Positions 17,712-26,003 of a stretch of 64,000 nucleotides of DNA are shown here, one piece after another; positions within the stretch are counted from its first letter, which is position 1; every line of letters starts with the position of its first letter. The DNA lies in NCBI GenBank assembly GCA_038238015.1, contig JBBRYA010000010.1:1-64000 (forward strand), given 5' to 3'. The translations under genes and the position numbers were made by a program. The DNA is from DASQFQ01 sp038238015 (GTDB lineage Bacteria; Actinomycetota; Thermoleophilia; Solirubrobacterales; Solirubrobacteraceae). A model generated the notes under the pieces. That model was not told the origin of the DNA. It saw nothing but the letters and a program-made list of their open reading frames with translations, and made no database searches.

Positions 17712-19521
17712 GCGCCGGTCTCGCGACGCCGCGGGCCCGCCGGGGCGGGCGCGGCTCGCCGGCCGCCGCCAGCCGCGCGAGCGCCCACACGATGAAGCCC
17801 AGCAGCGCGGCGGTGATGGCGAGCACGACGCCATAGGCCGCGAGCGTGAGGCCGATCGCCCCGGGCTTGGCCTCGCGCTGGAGGATCTTCTTGTCGCGCA
17901 CCAGCGGGCGCGTGAACGTCGCGCTTGCGGGCACGCCACGGGCCGGGATGGCCGGGTCCGCCGGCAGGTAGAGCGGCACGCCCAGCAGCGAGCGGCCGGC
18001 GTGCAGGCGGATCAGCGCCTTCCACTGGCCGTGGACGGGGATCGGGCGCGTGGTGCGGTAGACCCCGGGCGCCACCGGCTTCAGGCGGTCGACGACGCGG
18101 CCGCCGCCCTGCCAGGCCGTCGCGGTCAGCCAGCGCGTGTCGTGCAGCGCGGCGCGCGGCTGGATCCGCACGGTGGCGCTGACCTGCCGGCCCGCGCCGC
18201 CCGGCACGTCGGTGAGCGCGACGGTGGCGCTCGTGCCGGCTGGGGCGCTGGTGCTGAGGCCGAAGGCGATCAGCCCGACGATCACCGCCGCTGCGGCGGG
18301 GAGCACGACGCGCGACGCGCGCGGGAGCGGCGCCGGGGCGCTGCGCAGCGCGAGGCCGAGCAGCGCACCGAGCAGCCCGCCGGCGACTCCGGCGGCGAGC
18401 GCGACGATCAGCGCCCCGGGCAGCAGCGAGGTGGGCCACGGGATGGCGCCCCACACGTGCGTCCAGCCCCACTCGGCCGCGAACCCGACGCTGCCGACCA
18501 GCGCGCCGGCGATCAGGCCGAAGCGCAACGGGCGCCGTGTGGTGAGCACGAACGCCGCGCCCTCCACGAGCAGCGCCTCGGCGAGGTAGAGCGGGAAGGT
18601 CGGGGTCGTCTCCCCGAACACGCCGCCGACGGTCAGCGAGATGAGGCCGCGCACGACGAGGAAGAAGGCGACCGCGGTGAGCGCGGCGCCGCGCCCGCCC
18701 CACAGCCGCGCGGAGATGAGGCCGAGGCTCGCGGCGAGCGCGATCAGCATCGGCTGGAAGAGGAAGTCGAACTGGGGCACGCCGAAGTCGAACTCGCCCT
18801 GGGCGGTCGAGAGCCCGATCAGGATGCCGCCGGCGAGCGAGCTGCGGCGCAGCGCGAGCGCGATCGGCAGCCTGCCCTGCCGCTCGGGATCCTCGGCCTC
18901 GCCGCGGGCGCGCAGGCCCTCGGCCAGCAGCACCGCGAGGCCGGAGAGCGACAGCGCGGCTCCGCCGATCAACATCATGTGCGTCGGGCCCCAGAGCGTC
19001 ACGTCCTGGCCGAAGAGCCGGTGCCAGCCGTCGTCGAGCGGGAAGCCGACGAGCGCGAAGCCGCCGCTGGCGCACAGCAGCAGCGCGCCCAGCGGCACGT
19101 GCCAGTCGCCGTAGACGCGCACGAACGTGGGCCCCTCGCGGCGGGCCGGGAGGACCATCGCCAGGTAGCCGGCGGCGAAGATGCCGAACAGCCCGAACAG
19201 GATCAGGTAGTGCGCGGGGTTGGCGAGCGGGCCGGGATCGCGGCCGACGTCGATGTGCAGCGAGATGTCCCAATACATGCCGAGCAGGGCGGTGAACAGA
19301 GAGCCGGTGGCCAGCGCGGAGGGGAGGGCAACCCATGAGGGCAGCTCGAGCAGGCGCGCGGCGCGCTCGGCGGCGCGGGCGAGCAGCTGCGTGCGCCCCG
19401 CGCGGTGGGCGAAGCCGAGCGCGAACAGCGCGGTCGTGAACACCGTGGCGCCGGCGGTCGCGCCGATCACCTCGGCGAGCGCGGCGCCGCCGGCGGGGTT
19501 GGCCTGGAGGAGGAATGTCAT
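17689..19521 (-). CDS. Large polytopic membrane protein of unknown function
   Basis: A 610-residue protein not assigned to a named family. About the first 430 residues hold some twelve hydrophobic segments; residues about 435-560 look like an extracytoplasmic beta-rich domain (SATVALTDVPGGAGRQVSATVRI), and a final membrane segment lies near 570-595, followed by a basic tail. Histidine-containing motifs such as MYWDISLHIDVGRDPGPLANPAHY and GPTHMMLIGG could bind metal or haem. It is divergent from a MerR regulator across a perfect 8-bp inverted repeat, so it is probably the regulator's target; MerR regulators often sense metals, redox stress or drugs, suggesting transport or redox stress. Function remains open. 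Confidence 0.75.
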   Translation of the reverse strand: MTFLLQANPAGGAALAEVIGATAGATVFTTALFALGFAHRAGRTQLLARAAERAARLLELPSWVALPSALATGSLFTALLGMYWDISLHIDVGRDPGPLANPAHYLILFGLFGIFAAGYLAMVLPARREGPTFVRVYGDWHVPLGALLLCASGGFALVGFPLDDGWHRLFGQDVTLWGPTHMMLIGGAALSLSGLAVLLAEGLRARGEAEDPERQGRLPIALALRRSSLAGGILIGLSTAQGEFDFGVPQFDFLFQPMLIALAASLGLISARLWGGRGAALTAVAFFLVVRGLISLTVGGVFGETTPTFPLYLAEALLVEGAAFVLTTRRPLRFGLIAGALVGSVGFAAEWGWTHVWGAIPWPTSLLPGALIVALAAGVAGGLLGALLGLALRSAPAPLPRASRVVLPAAAAVIVGLIAFGLSTSAPAGTSATVALTDVPGGAGRQVSATVRIQPRAALHDTRWLTATAWQGGGRVVDRLKPVAPGVYRTTRPIPVHGQWKALIRLHAGRSLLGVPLYLPADPAIPARGVPASATFTRPLVRDKKILQREAKPGAIGLTLAAYGVVLAITAALLGFIVWALARLAAAGEPRPPRRARGVARPALSRRASA

Positions 19522-19526
19522 GGCTC

Positions 19527-19552
19527 GATGTTACACCGAATGACGTAACATC
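19527..19552. promoter_or_regulatory. MerR operator between membrane protein and merR genes
   Basis: GATGTTAC (19527-19534) and GTAACATC (19545-19552) form a perfect 8-bp inverted repeat with a 10-nt spacer. It fills the 48-nt gap between the divergent starts at 19521 and 19570. The AT-rich core stands out in the GC-rich surroundings. MerR proteins bind such dyads, so this is the likely binding site controlling both genes. Confidence 0.75.
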
Positions 19553-19569
19553 AATCCCCGATAGGATCA

Positions 19570-20313
19570 ATGTCACAGATGGCCGAAGCGACCGCCGAGC
19601 TCACGATCGACGCCCTCGCCCGCGAGACCGGCATGACCGTGCGCAACATCCGCGCCCACCAATCGCGCGGGCTGCTCCCGCCGCCCGAGGTCAGGGCGCG
19701 CACGGGCTACTACGGGGCCGAGCACGTCGCGCGGCTCAAGCTGATCCAAGAGCTGCAGGCCAGCGGCTACAACCTCGCGGCGATCAAGGACCTGATCGCG
19801 CGCACCGACGGCTCGGCGGCCGAGGAGGTGCTCGGCTTCGCGCGCGTGCTGCTCGCCCCGTTCGAGCAGGAGTCGCCCGAGGTGATCGACGCCGCCGAGC
19901 TCGCGGAGCGCTACGGCCCCGAGGGTGACGCCAAGCTGCTCGCCCGCGCCGAGAAGGTCGGCCTGATCGTGTCGCTGGGCGCGGGACGCTACGAGGTCCC
20001 GAGCCCGACCGTGATGCGCGCGGGCGAGGAGCTCGCGTCGCTCGGCGTGCCGCTGGCCAAGCAGCTCGACGTGCTCGAGAGCCTCGGCCGCCACGCCGGC
20101 TCGGTCTCTGAGACCTTCGTCCGGCTCTTCATCGAGCAGGTCTGGAAGCCCTTCGACCGCGCCGGCCAGCCCGACGAGGACTGGCCGAAGGTGTGCGAGT
20201 CGCTCGAGCGGCTGCGCCCGCTCGCCTCCGACACCCTGGTGGCGATCTTCCAGGTGCACATGACGCGGGCGGTCGAGAAGGCGTTCGGGCGCGAGCTGGA
20301 GCGGCGGCGATAG
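19570..20313 (+). CDS. MerR-family transcriptional regulator with long C-terminal domain
   Basis: A 247-residue regulator. The N-terminal winged helix is typical (IDALARETGMTVRNIRAHQSRGLLPPPEVRARTGYYG, then the wing and AIKDLI). The C-terminal effector region of about 170 residues is much longer than in metal sensors and has no cysteine, so metal binding through thiols is unlikely; a small-molecule signal is more plausible. The divergent dyad and membrane protein gene mark its probable target. ATG 19570 or the second ATG at 19579 may be the start. Confidence 0.87.
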   Translation: MSQMAEATAELTIDALARETGMTVRNIRAHQSRGLLPPPEVRARTGYYGAEHVARLKLIQELQASGYNLAAIKDLIARTDGSAAEEVLGFARVLLAPFEQESPEVIDAAELAERYGPEGDAKLLARAEKVGLIVSLGAGRYEVPSPTVMRAGEELASLGVPLAKQLDVLESLGRHAGSVSETFVRLFIEQVWKPFDRAGQPDEDWPKVCESLERLRPLASDTLVAIFQVHMTRAVEKAFGRELERRR

Positions 20314-20332
20314 GAGAACGCGTCCGTCGCCG

Positions 20333-21400
20333 TTACGGGCGCGCCTCGAGGACGAGGTCGAACGGGGTCTCGGTGGCGCGGCGGAAGCGGCCAAAGCCGC
20401 CCTCGGTGACCACCTCGCGCAGGCGCGCCTCGCCCGCCTGGGCACCGAGCGCGAGGCCGACCTCCTGGTCGCGCGAGGCGGGCGTGCAGACCATCGTGGA
20501 CGCTGAGTAGAAGACACGGCCGACCGGGTTGAGGTTCTCCTCGAGGCGATCGTTGGCGAACGGCTCGACGATCAGCCACGTGCCGTCCTCGCGCAGCGAG
20601 CCGAGCACGTGGCGGGCGGCGCCGACCGGGTCGCCCATGTCGTGCAGGCAGTCGAACATCGCGACGAGGTCATAGCCCGTCCCCGGGTACGCCTTGGCGC
20701 TGGCCACCTCGAAGCTGACACGGTCGGCCACGCCGGCGCGCTGCGCAGCGGCCTGCGCCTGCTCGATCGACTCGCGGTGGTAGTCGAAGCCGGCGAAGCT
20801 CGAGCGCGGGTAGGCCGCCGCGAGGATCAGCGTGGAGGCGCCGTGGCCGCAGCCGACGTCGGCCACCCGGGCGCCCGCGGTCAATCTGTCGTGCATCCCC
20901 TCCAGCGCCGGGATCCAGCTCGGCACCAGGTTGGCGAGGTAGCCGGGTCGGAAGAAGCGCTCGGTGCCACAGAACAGATCGTCATCGTGCTGGTGCCAGC
21001 CGACGCCGTCGCCGCTCCGGAACGCCTCGGTGATCGCGGGCTCATCCTTGATCAGCGCCGCGGCGAGCTGGAACGCGCCGGGGATGAACGCCGGGCTGTC
21101 CTCCTGGGCGAGTGCCAGCGCCTGCTCGGCTCCGAGCACGAACCGCTCACTGACGGCGTCGTAGTCGACATAGCCGCTGGCGGCCTGGCTGCAGAGCCAC
21201 TCCTGCACGTAGCGCTCGTCGGTGCCGGTCCGCTGCGCCAGCGCCGCGGCCGTCACCGGTGACCCGTCGGCCATCGCCTTGTAGAGCCCGAGCTTGTCGC
21301 CGATCAGGACGGTCGCCACGCTGAGCGCGGCTCCGAGGTCGGACACGAACCGGCCCATGAAGGCCTGCAACTTCGCCTCGTCGATCTGTGCTGCAGCCAT
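20333..21400 (-). CDS. Class I SAM-dependent methyltransferase with winged-helix N-terminus
   Basis: A 355-residue methyltransferase. The first about 100 residues form a dimerisation/winged-helix domain (LYKAMADGSPVTAAALAQRTGTDERYVQEWL); the Rossmann domain carries motif I VADVGCGHGASTLILA near residue 180, the acidic residue in FAGFDYH, and LVAMFDCLHDMGDP. Such proteins occur as small-molecule O- or C-methyltransferases in actinobacteria. Upstream (21459-21487) are three heptamers in the pattern of a SARP operator, and the SARP-type activator is encoded two genes upstream, so this gene is probably activated by it. Substrate unknown. Confidence 0.87.
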   Translation of the reverse strand: MAAAQIDEAKLQAFMGRFVSDLGAALSVATVLIGDKLGLYKAMADGSPVTAAALAQRTGTDERYVQEWLCSQAASGYVDYDAVSERFVLGAEQALALAQEDSPAFIPGAFQLAAALIKDEPAITEAFRSGDGVGWHQHDDDLFCGTERFFRPGYLANLVPSWIPALEGMHDRLTAGARVADVGCGHGASTLILAAAYPRSSFAGFDYHRESIEQAQAAAQRAGVADRVSFEVASAKAYPGTGYDLVAMFDCLHDMGDPVGAARHVLGSLREDGTWLIVEPFANDRLEENLNPVGRVFYSASTMVCTPASRDQEVGLALGAQAGEARLREVVTEGGFGRFRRATETPFDLVLEARP

Positions 21401-21458
21401 GACGGAGATCCTTTCTGCCCCTTGCGGGGATCGGGTTCGCCGCAGCGTCGGCGATTGA

Positions 21459-21487
21459 CCGTCACGAGGGCGTCAATCGACCGTCAA
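21459..21487 (-). promoter_or_regulatory. Candidate SARP operator upstream of the methyltransferase gene
   Basis: On the minus strand three heptamers follow at exactly 11-bp steps: TTGACGG (21487-21481), TTGACGC (21476-21470) and GTGACGG (21465-21459). Direct heptamer repeats with one-helical-turn spacing are the signature of SARP-family binding sites. The first repeat and most of the second lie inside the end of the SRPBCC gene. The same pair of heptamers recurs in front of the SnoaL-like gene at 25136. Confidence 0.7.
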
Positions 21488-21880
21488 CCCGGCCGCGGCG
21501 AGCCCGGCGAGGTTCTGCAACGAGGCGCTGATGGCATCGCGCTGGCCCTCGAGCCTCCGCGCTTCGGCCTCCGGGATCTCAACGTCGACGATGATGCGGG
21601 TGCCCGCGCCGCCGGCGAGCGACTCCAGCCGCCAGTCGAAGCGCAGGTCGGAGACCGTGCACGAGACCGTCACGCGCTGCGCGTCGCGCTCGGTGGCCAG
21701 CAGCTGGGGCATCGGGAAGTCGGGATAGCCGTCCGGGTAGAGCGTGTAGCTCCCGTGATCGCTCACGTCGACGCTGCCGACGCCCGCCCACCAGTCGGGG
21801 AAGCGCGACGGGTCATAGAGCAGCTTCCACACCTCCTCCGGCGGGGCTCCCGCATCGGCGCTGTCATGAAAGGAGGGCAT
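21473..21880 (-). CDS. SRPBCC-family (polyketide cyclase/dehydrase-like) protein
   Basis: A 135-residue START/Bet v1-fold protein. The N-terminal pattern ADAGAPPEEVWKLLYDPSRFPDWWAGVGSV is the usual first strand and helix of the SRPBCC superfamily, and the C-terminal long helix runs through ISASLQNLAGLAAAGL. Such proteins bind hydrophobic ligands, and some act as polyketide cyclases. ATG 21880 is preferred because GGGGAG lies at a good distance upstream and the longer frame to 21916 is arginine-rich shadow. It overlaps the end of the SARP gene by 17 nt and is probably co-transcribed with it. With the neighbouring methyltransferase and SnoaL-like genes it suggests a small tailoring set for a secondary metabolite. 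Confidence 0.82.
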   Translation of the reverse strand: MPSFHDSADAGAPPEEVWKLLYDPSRFPDWWAGVGSVDVSDHGSYTLYPDGYPDFPMPQLLATERDAQRVTVSCTVSDLRFDWRLESLAGGAGTRIIVDVEIPEAEARRLEGQRDAISASLQNLAGLAAAGLTVD

Positions 21881-24800
21881 GGCGGCTCCCCGGCGTCGTG
21901 GTCTGCAAGGCCGCAAGCTCCCGTGCGACGCGCTCGAGCTCGCGCTCGGGCTCGATCAGCCCGACCACCGGCCGCCCGAGGTCGGCCAGCACGGTGGTCA
22001 TGCTCTCGCCGCGGGTCAGGCGCGCCACCTGGCGCTGCCATCCGTCGCGGGCCTCCGTGAGCCTCCGGGTTGCGGTGTCGTGATCGCCGGCGCAGGCGGC
22101 GATCAGACCCTGCACCCGGGCGAGACGAGGCACGAGGGCCTCGGGGAAGTCGCTGGCCCGCACGGGCTCGAGCACCGTGGCGCGGAGCTCGGCCTCCGCC
22201 TCGTCGAGCGCGCCCGCGCGCGCCAGCGCCTCCGCGCGGGCCAGGCGGGTCAGCGGCCGGCTGATCGGAGCGTTCTCGACCGCCAGCGCGCGGGCCAGCA
22301 GGTCGGCCGCCACGGTGAAGTCCGCTTCGGCCAGCGCCACCAGTCCGCGGTCGTGCTCGGCCATGGCCAGCAGCTCTGGCACGCCGAGTCGCTCCGCGAG
22401 CTCGCGTGCTCGGTCGGCGGCCGCCCGGGCCTCGTCGCGACGGTCCATGCGCAGCAGCAGGAACGAGCGCAGGCCGAGCAGACTGATCTCCAGGCTGACC
22501 ATCCCGGTGCCCGCGATCACCGCGTCCCCGCGACCGAGGAACTCGATGGCCCGTGGGTAGTCGCCGGCCGCCGCGGCGGCGCCGGCGACGTTGGCCCAGC
22601 AGCCATAGGCGAGGTCGGGCCGGCCGGCTCGCACGCTCGCCTCGCCGCTGGCGATCGCCGGCGCGTAGGCGCCCTGGAAGTCGCCTCGGCGCATCGAGGC
22701 CAGCGAACGCGCGAACCCGACGTGGTAGGTGGACATGTCCGCGGCCGCGGAGCCGAGCATCAGCTGGTGGAGCTCGGCCAGCAGCCGCTCCGCCTCCTCG
22801 ACGCTGCCCACGATCGCTTCGACCCACGCCAGGTCGGCGAGTGCTTCCTGGCGCTCGGCGGCCGCGACCAGTCCGGCGGCGTCGAGCAGCTCGAGTGCCT
22901 GCCGGCTGCTCTGGCCCACGACACGGGGCACGCAGAGTGGCCCGTGGTACCAGCCCGCGTGGCGCAGCCACGCGCGCGCCCGTTCGAGCGGCACGTCCTC
23001 GTCAAGCAGCCCGCGTGCGCGCTCGAACGCGGTCTCGGCCTCGTGGCGACGGCCGAGCCACGCCTCCACCTCCGCGAGCTCGAGCCACAACTCAGAGCGA
23101 GCGTCGTCGATCGCGAGCGCCTCGCGCAGGTACCCGCCTGCCTCTGGCAGCGCGCCGACGGCCCGCGCGTCCGCGGCGGCGAGAACGAACTGCTCGATCG
23201 CGTCGCGATCGCGGCCGGCCATCCGAAGGTGATGGGCCAGCTCGGGCGGGCGCCGAGCGGCTCCAGCCCTCTCACACGCCAGCAGCGTCTCGGCCCATTG
23301 CTCGTGCAGCGTGGCGCGGTGGGGCTCGGGCAGGTCCGCGTACACCGCTTCGCGCAGCAGGGCGTGGCGGAAGCCGATCCGTCGCTCGCGCGCCACGATC
23401 ATCCCGCTGTCCAGTGCGTCGACCGCCGCCTCCTCGGCGCGCTCGATCGGCAGGGCGAGGACCTCGGCGCGCTCCAGCTCGCGCGCGGCGACGGCCGCGA
23501 ACTCGGCGAAGCTCCTGCCGCCCGCCGACAACGAGCCGAACGCGCCGCGAACTGCGCCGCCCAGGCTGACCGAGGGCTGATGCTCGCCGCGGCCGATCGC
23601 GCGCGCGGTCTCGACCGCCAGCAGGGCGTTGCCCTCAGCGGCGTCGACCACCCGCCGGACGTCGTCGTGGCTCAACGGCGCGGCGCTGCGCGCGAGCTCG
23701 GCCACGCGGGCCGGCTCCAGCGCATCGAGCCTGAGCTCGGCGCGCAGCAGCCCGCGCGAGCGCAGTGCGTGCTCGAGCCGGTCGGCCTCCGCGCGGCGGG
23801 GAAGCTCGCGGCGGGTGAGCACGAACATCACCGGAAGGGCGGCGATCCGGCGACAGACGTAGCCGGTCAGCTCGAGGCTGGCCGCGTCGGCGATGTGGAC
23901 GTCCTCCAGCAGCGCCACCAGCGGGCGTGCACGCGCGGCCCACTCGATCAGGGCGACGACGGCCTCCATCAGCCGCGCTCGCTCGAGATCGGGAGAGAAG
24001 GTCGGGCGCTCGGGCGCCGGGCGGCCGAAGCGCGACAGGAGCTCGGGCGTCAGGCGCGCGAGGTCCTCGGGCCACGCCGCGTCCGCCGGCGGGGTGGGCA
24101 GCGTCGCCAGCAGCTCGCGGATCAGCTCGGCCCACAGTCCGAACGGGGCGGCTCCACCGAGATCGAGCGCGGCGCACGAGGCGGTCACGGCTCCTTCGGC
24201 CCCCGCTCGCGCGAGCAGCTCGCTCGCCAGCCTGGTCTTGCCGATCCCCGCTTCGCCGCCGATCGTCGCCACGCCGCCGCGCCCGTTGGAGACGGCCTGC
24301 CACGCGCTCATCAGCCGTCCGAGCTCGTCCGCGCGGCCGATCAGCGGCAACAGGTGCGAGACGTCGGGCGGGGTCGACTCCGGCGCCATGGGCTCGCCGC
24401 GCAGGGTCTCGGCGAGCTCACGTGTCGCGCGCGAGGGCGCGACCGCGAGCTCGCGCCGCAGGCGCTCTGACAGCGTGCGGTAGACCACGAGCGCCGCGCC
24501 TCGGTCCCCGGAGCTCGCCAGCCGGCTGATCAAACGCCGATGGGCCTCCTCGCCGAACGGGTCGATCGTCACCTGCCGGCGCGTCCACTCGATCGCGGCT
24601 GCGTCCTCGCCCGTCTCCTCGCAGCCCTGTGCGAGCCGCTCGAGGACGGCGATCAGCTGCTCGTGGTGCGCGGCGCGGGCTGCAAGCGCCCAGTCGTCCT
24701 CGAACCCCTCGAGCAACTCGCCGCCACACAGCCCCACCGCATGCTCGTCCTCGCCCCGCTCCAGATGAGACTGAAACGCCCGCGCGTCGACCCACAGCCC

Positions 24801-25085
24801 CGGCTCGGGCGCCAGCCAGACGTGCTCGCGATCGGCGACGAGCTGACGCTCGGCCGCCGCGCCGAGGGTGCGCCGCAGGGACCAGACCGCGCTGCGCAGG
24901 CTCGCACGGGCGCTGGCGTCGAGCACGTCGGGCCAGAAGCGGGCGGCCAGCTCGTTGCGGGGCTGTGGCCCCGGGCGCAACGCGAGGTAGGCGAGCAGCG
25001 CCCACGCGCGGCGAGCCGCCGGGGCCGGGAGCTCGGCTCCGTCCACCTCGACGCGCATGCGTCCCAGGACGCTGACCCGCAACAC
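21864..25085 (-). CDS. SARP/BTAD transcriptional activator with AAA ATPase and TPR domains
   Basis: A 1073-residue regulator of the AfsR type. Residues 1-95 form an OmpR-like winged helix (ELAARFWPDVLDASARASLRSAVWSLRRTLG), and residues about 100-245 the bacterial transcriptional activation domain (BTAD). An AAA/STAND ATPase follows with Walker A GGEAGIGKT at 276-284 and a Walker B-like VALLEDVHIAD. The rest is a long alpha-helical TPR-type array. There is no C-terminal LuxR HTH. It probably integrates an unknown signal and activates promoters with 11-bp-spaced heptamers, two of which lie in this cluster. It is divergent from the SnoaL-like gene. Confidence 0.9.
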   Translation of the reverse strand: MLRVSVLGRMRVEVDGAELPAPAARRAWALLAYLALRPGPQPRNELAARFWPDVLDASARASLRSAVWSLRRTLGAAAERQLVADREHVWLAPEPGLWVDARAFQSHLERGEDEHAVGLCGGELLEGFEDDWALAARAAHHEQLIAVLERLAQGCEETGEDAAAIEWTRRQVTIDPFGEEAHRRLISRLASSGDRGAALVVYRTLSERLRRELAVAPSRATRELAETLRGEPMAPESTPPDVSHLLPLIGRADELGRLMSAWQAVSNGRGGVATIGGEAGIGKTRLASELLARAGAEGAVTASCAALDLGGAAPFGLWAELIRELLATLPTPPADAAWPEDLARLTPELLSRFGRPAPERPTFSPDLERARLMEAVVALIEWAARARPLVALLEDVHIADAASLELTGYVCRRIAALPVMFVLTRRELPRRAEADRLEHALRSRGLLRAELRLDALEPARVAELARSAAPLSHDDVRRVVDAAEGNALLAVETARAIGRGEHQPSVSLGGAVRGAFGSLSAGGRSFAEFAAVAARELERAEVLALPIERAEEAAVDALDSGMIVARERRIGFRHALLREAVYADLPEPHRATLHEQWAETLLACERAGAARRPPELAHHLRMAGRDRDAIEQFVLAAADARAVGALPEAGGYLREALAIDDARSELWLELAEVEAWLGRRHEAETAFERARGLLDEDVPLERARAWLRHAGWYHGPLCVPRVVGQSSRQALELLDAAGLVAAAERQEALADLAWVEAIVGSVEEAERLLAELHQLMLGSAAADMSTYHVGFARSLASMRRGDFQGAYAPAIASGEASVRAGRPDLAYGCWANVAGAAAAAGDYPRAIEFLGRGDAVIAGTGMVSLEISLLGLRSFLLLRMDRRDEARAAADRARELAERLGVPELLAMAEHDRGLVALAEADFTVAADLLARALAVENAPISRPLTRLARAEALARAGALDEAEAELRATVLEPVRASDFPEALVPRLARVQGLIAACAGDHDTATRRLTEARDGWQRQVARLTRGESMTTVLADLGRPVVGLIEPERELERVARELAALQTTTPGSRHALLS

Positions 25086-25135
25086 GCCGCCAGCCTACGC
25101 CTCCTCCGGCCCTCTGACACGGGCATCGCTCGCGA

Positions 25136-25164
25136 TTGACGGTGGCTTGACGCTCGCGCAACGG
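25136..25164 (+). promoter_or_regulatory. Candidate SARP operator in front of the SnoaL-like gene
   Basis: TTGACGG (25136-25142) and TTGACGC (25147-25153) are exactly 11 bp apart, with a weaker third copy GCAACGG at 25158-25164 in phase. It lies in the 123-nt divergent region between the SARP gene (start 25085) and the SnoaL-like gene (start 25209) and could control both. Confidence 0.7.
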
Positions 25165-25208
25165 GGCGTCGGTCACGGTGCGGCGAAACCACCCCCAAGG
25201 AGGACTCG

Positions 25209-25571
25209 ATGGGCTCCACCACCACCGCATTCGACCTCGTCAGCTTCAAGCGCGCGCTCGAGGAGCGCGACGTCTCGAGCCAGGTCGCCATGTACGCCGA
25301 CGACGCCGAGGTCACGCTCGCCGATCGCATCACCCAGCCCGGCTCGCCCCGCGTCCTGCGCGGGCGCGGCGAGATCCAGGCCTGGATCGAGGACGTCTGC
25401 GGCCGCGACATGTCCCATCGCGTCCAGCACAGCGTGCAGGACGAGGGCGGGGTCGCGTTCACCGAGGCCTGCCGCTACCCCAACGGCGCCAACGTGCTCT
25501 GCGCCACCGTGCTCGAGATCAAGGACGGCCAGATCGTGCGCCAGGTCGGAGTGCAGGCCTGGGACGAGTGA
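25209..25571 (+). CDS. SnoaL-like / NTF2-fold protein
   Basis: A 120-residue cone-shaped alpha-beta barrel protein of the SnoaL-like/nuclear transport factor 2 superfamily: FKRALEERDVSSQVAMYADDAEVTLAD, a conserved loop, RGRGEIQAWIEDV and a final sheet LEIKDGQIVRQV. Members include polyketide cyclases, epoxide hydrolases, ketosteroid isomerases and proteins with no enzymatic role. An AAGGAGG ribosome binding site (25197-25203) lies 5 nt before the ATG. Two heptamers of a likely SARP operator lie upstream. The absence of polyketide synthase genes in the window leaves the pathway unresolved. Confidence 0.83.
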   Translation: MGSTTTAFDLVSFKRALEERDVSSQVAMYADDAEVTLADRITQPGSPRVLRGRGEIQAWIEDVCGRDMSHRVQHSVQDEGGVAFTEACRYPNGANVLCATVLEIKDGQIVRQVGVQAWDE

Positions 25572-25577
25572 CCCGCC

Positions 25578-26003
25578 TCAGTGGTCGCCTGGCCCACCGC
25601 TCGCGGGCGGCCAGGCGACCAGCGGCGTCCCGACCTCCCAGTGGTGGCCGAACGGGTCCTCGATCCGGCCCATGCGCCAGCCGTGCTCCTCGGCGACCGG
25701 CGAGACCAGCGTGGCGCCGGCCGCCGTGGCGCGCTCGACCGCCGAGTCCGGGTCGGCGATCACCAGCAGCATGCGCGTCGTCGCTCCGCCGAGCGACTCG
25801 GGGCTGAAGTTGCCGTGCGGCGGCGACTCGTCGGCGACCCAGAACGTCGCGTCGCCGACCGAGAGCTGGGCGACCACCTCCTCGTGCTGATCGGTGCCGC
25901 CCACCTGGTAGTCCACGACCGCCCCGAACGCGGCCGCGTAGAACTCGATCGCCGCGCGGCCGCGCCGCACCGAGAGCTGGGGGGAAATGCGCGCTAGGTC
26001 CAT
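25578..26003 (-). CDS. VOC-family (glyoxalase/bleomycin resistance-like) protein
   Basis: A 141-residue vicinal-oxygen-chelate protein of the PhnB-like group. It begins ISPQLSVRRGRAAIEFYAAAFGAVVDYQV and ends with DPFGHHWEVGTPL, the usual last strand with a potential metal ligand pair. The reaction is not predictable; members include glyoxalase-type enzymes and drug-binding proteins. Its start overlaps the end of dinB by 10 nt, so it is likely co-transcribed from the LexA-controlled dinB promoter, which would make it a damage-inducible gene. Confidence 0.83.
   Translation of the reverse strand: MDLARISPQLSVRRGRAAIEFYAAAFGAVVDYQVGGTDQHEEVVAQLSVGDATFWVADESPPHGNFSPESLGGATTRMLLVIADPDSAVERATAAGATLVSPVAEEHGWRMGRIEDPFGHHWEVGTPLVAWPPASGGPGDH

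Noticed and set aside
21879..24470. 863-residue open frame on the plus strand
   Set aside because: It is antisense to the SARP gene, rich in R, G and H with no domain; high GC produces such frames by chance.
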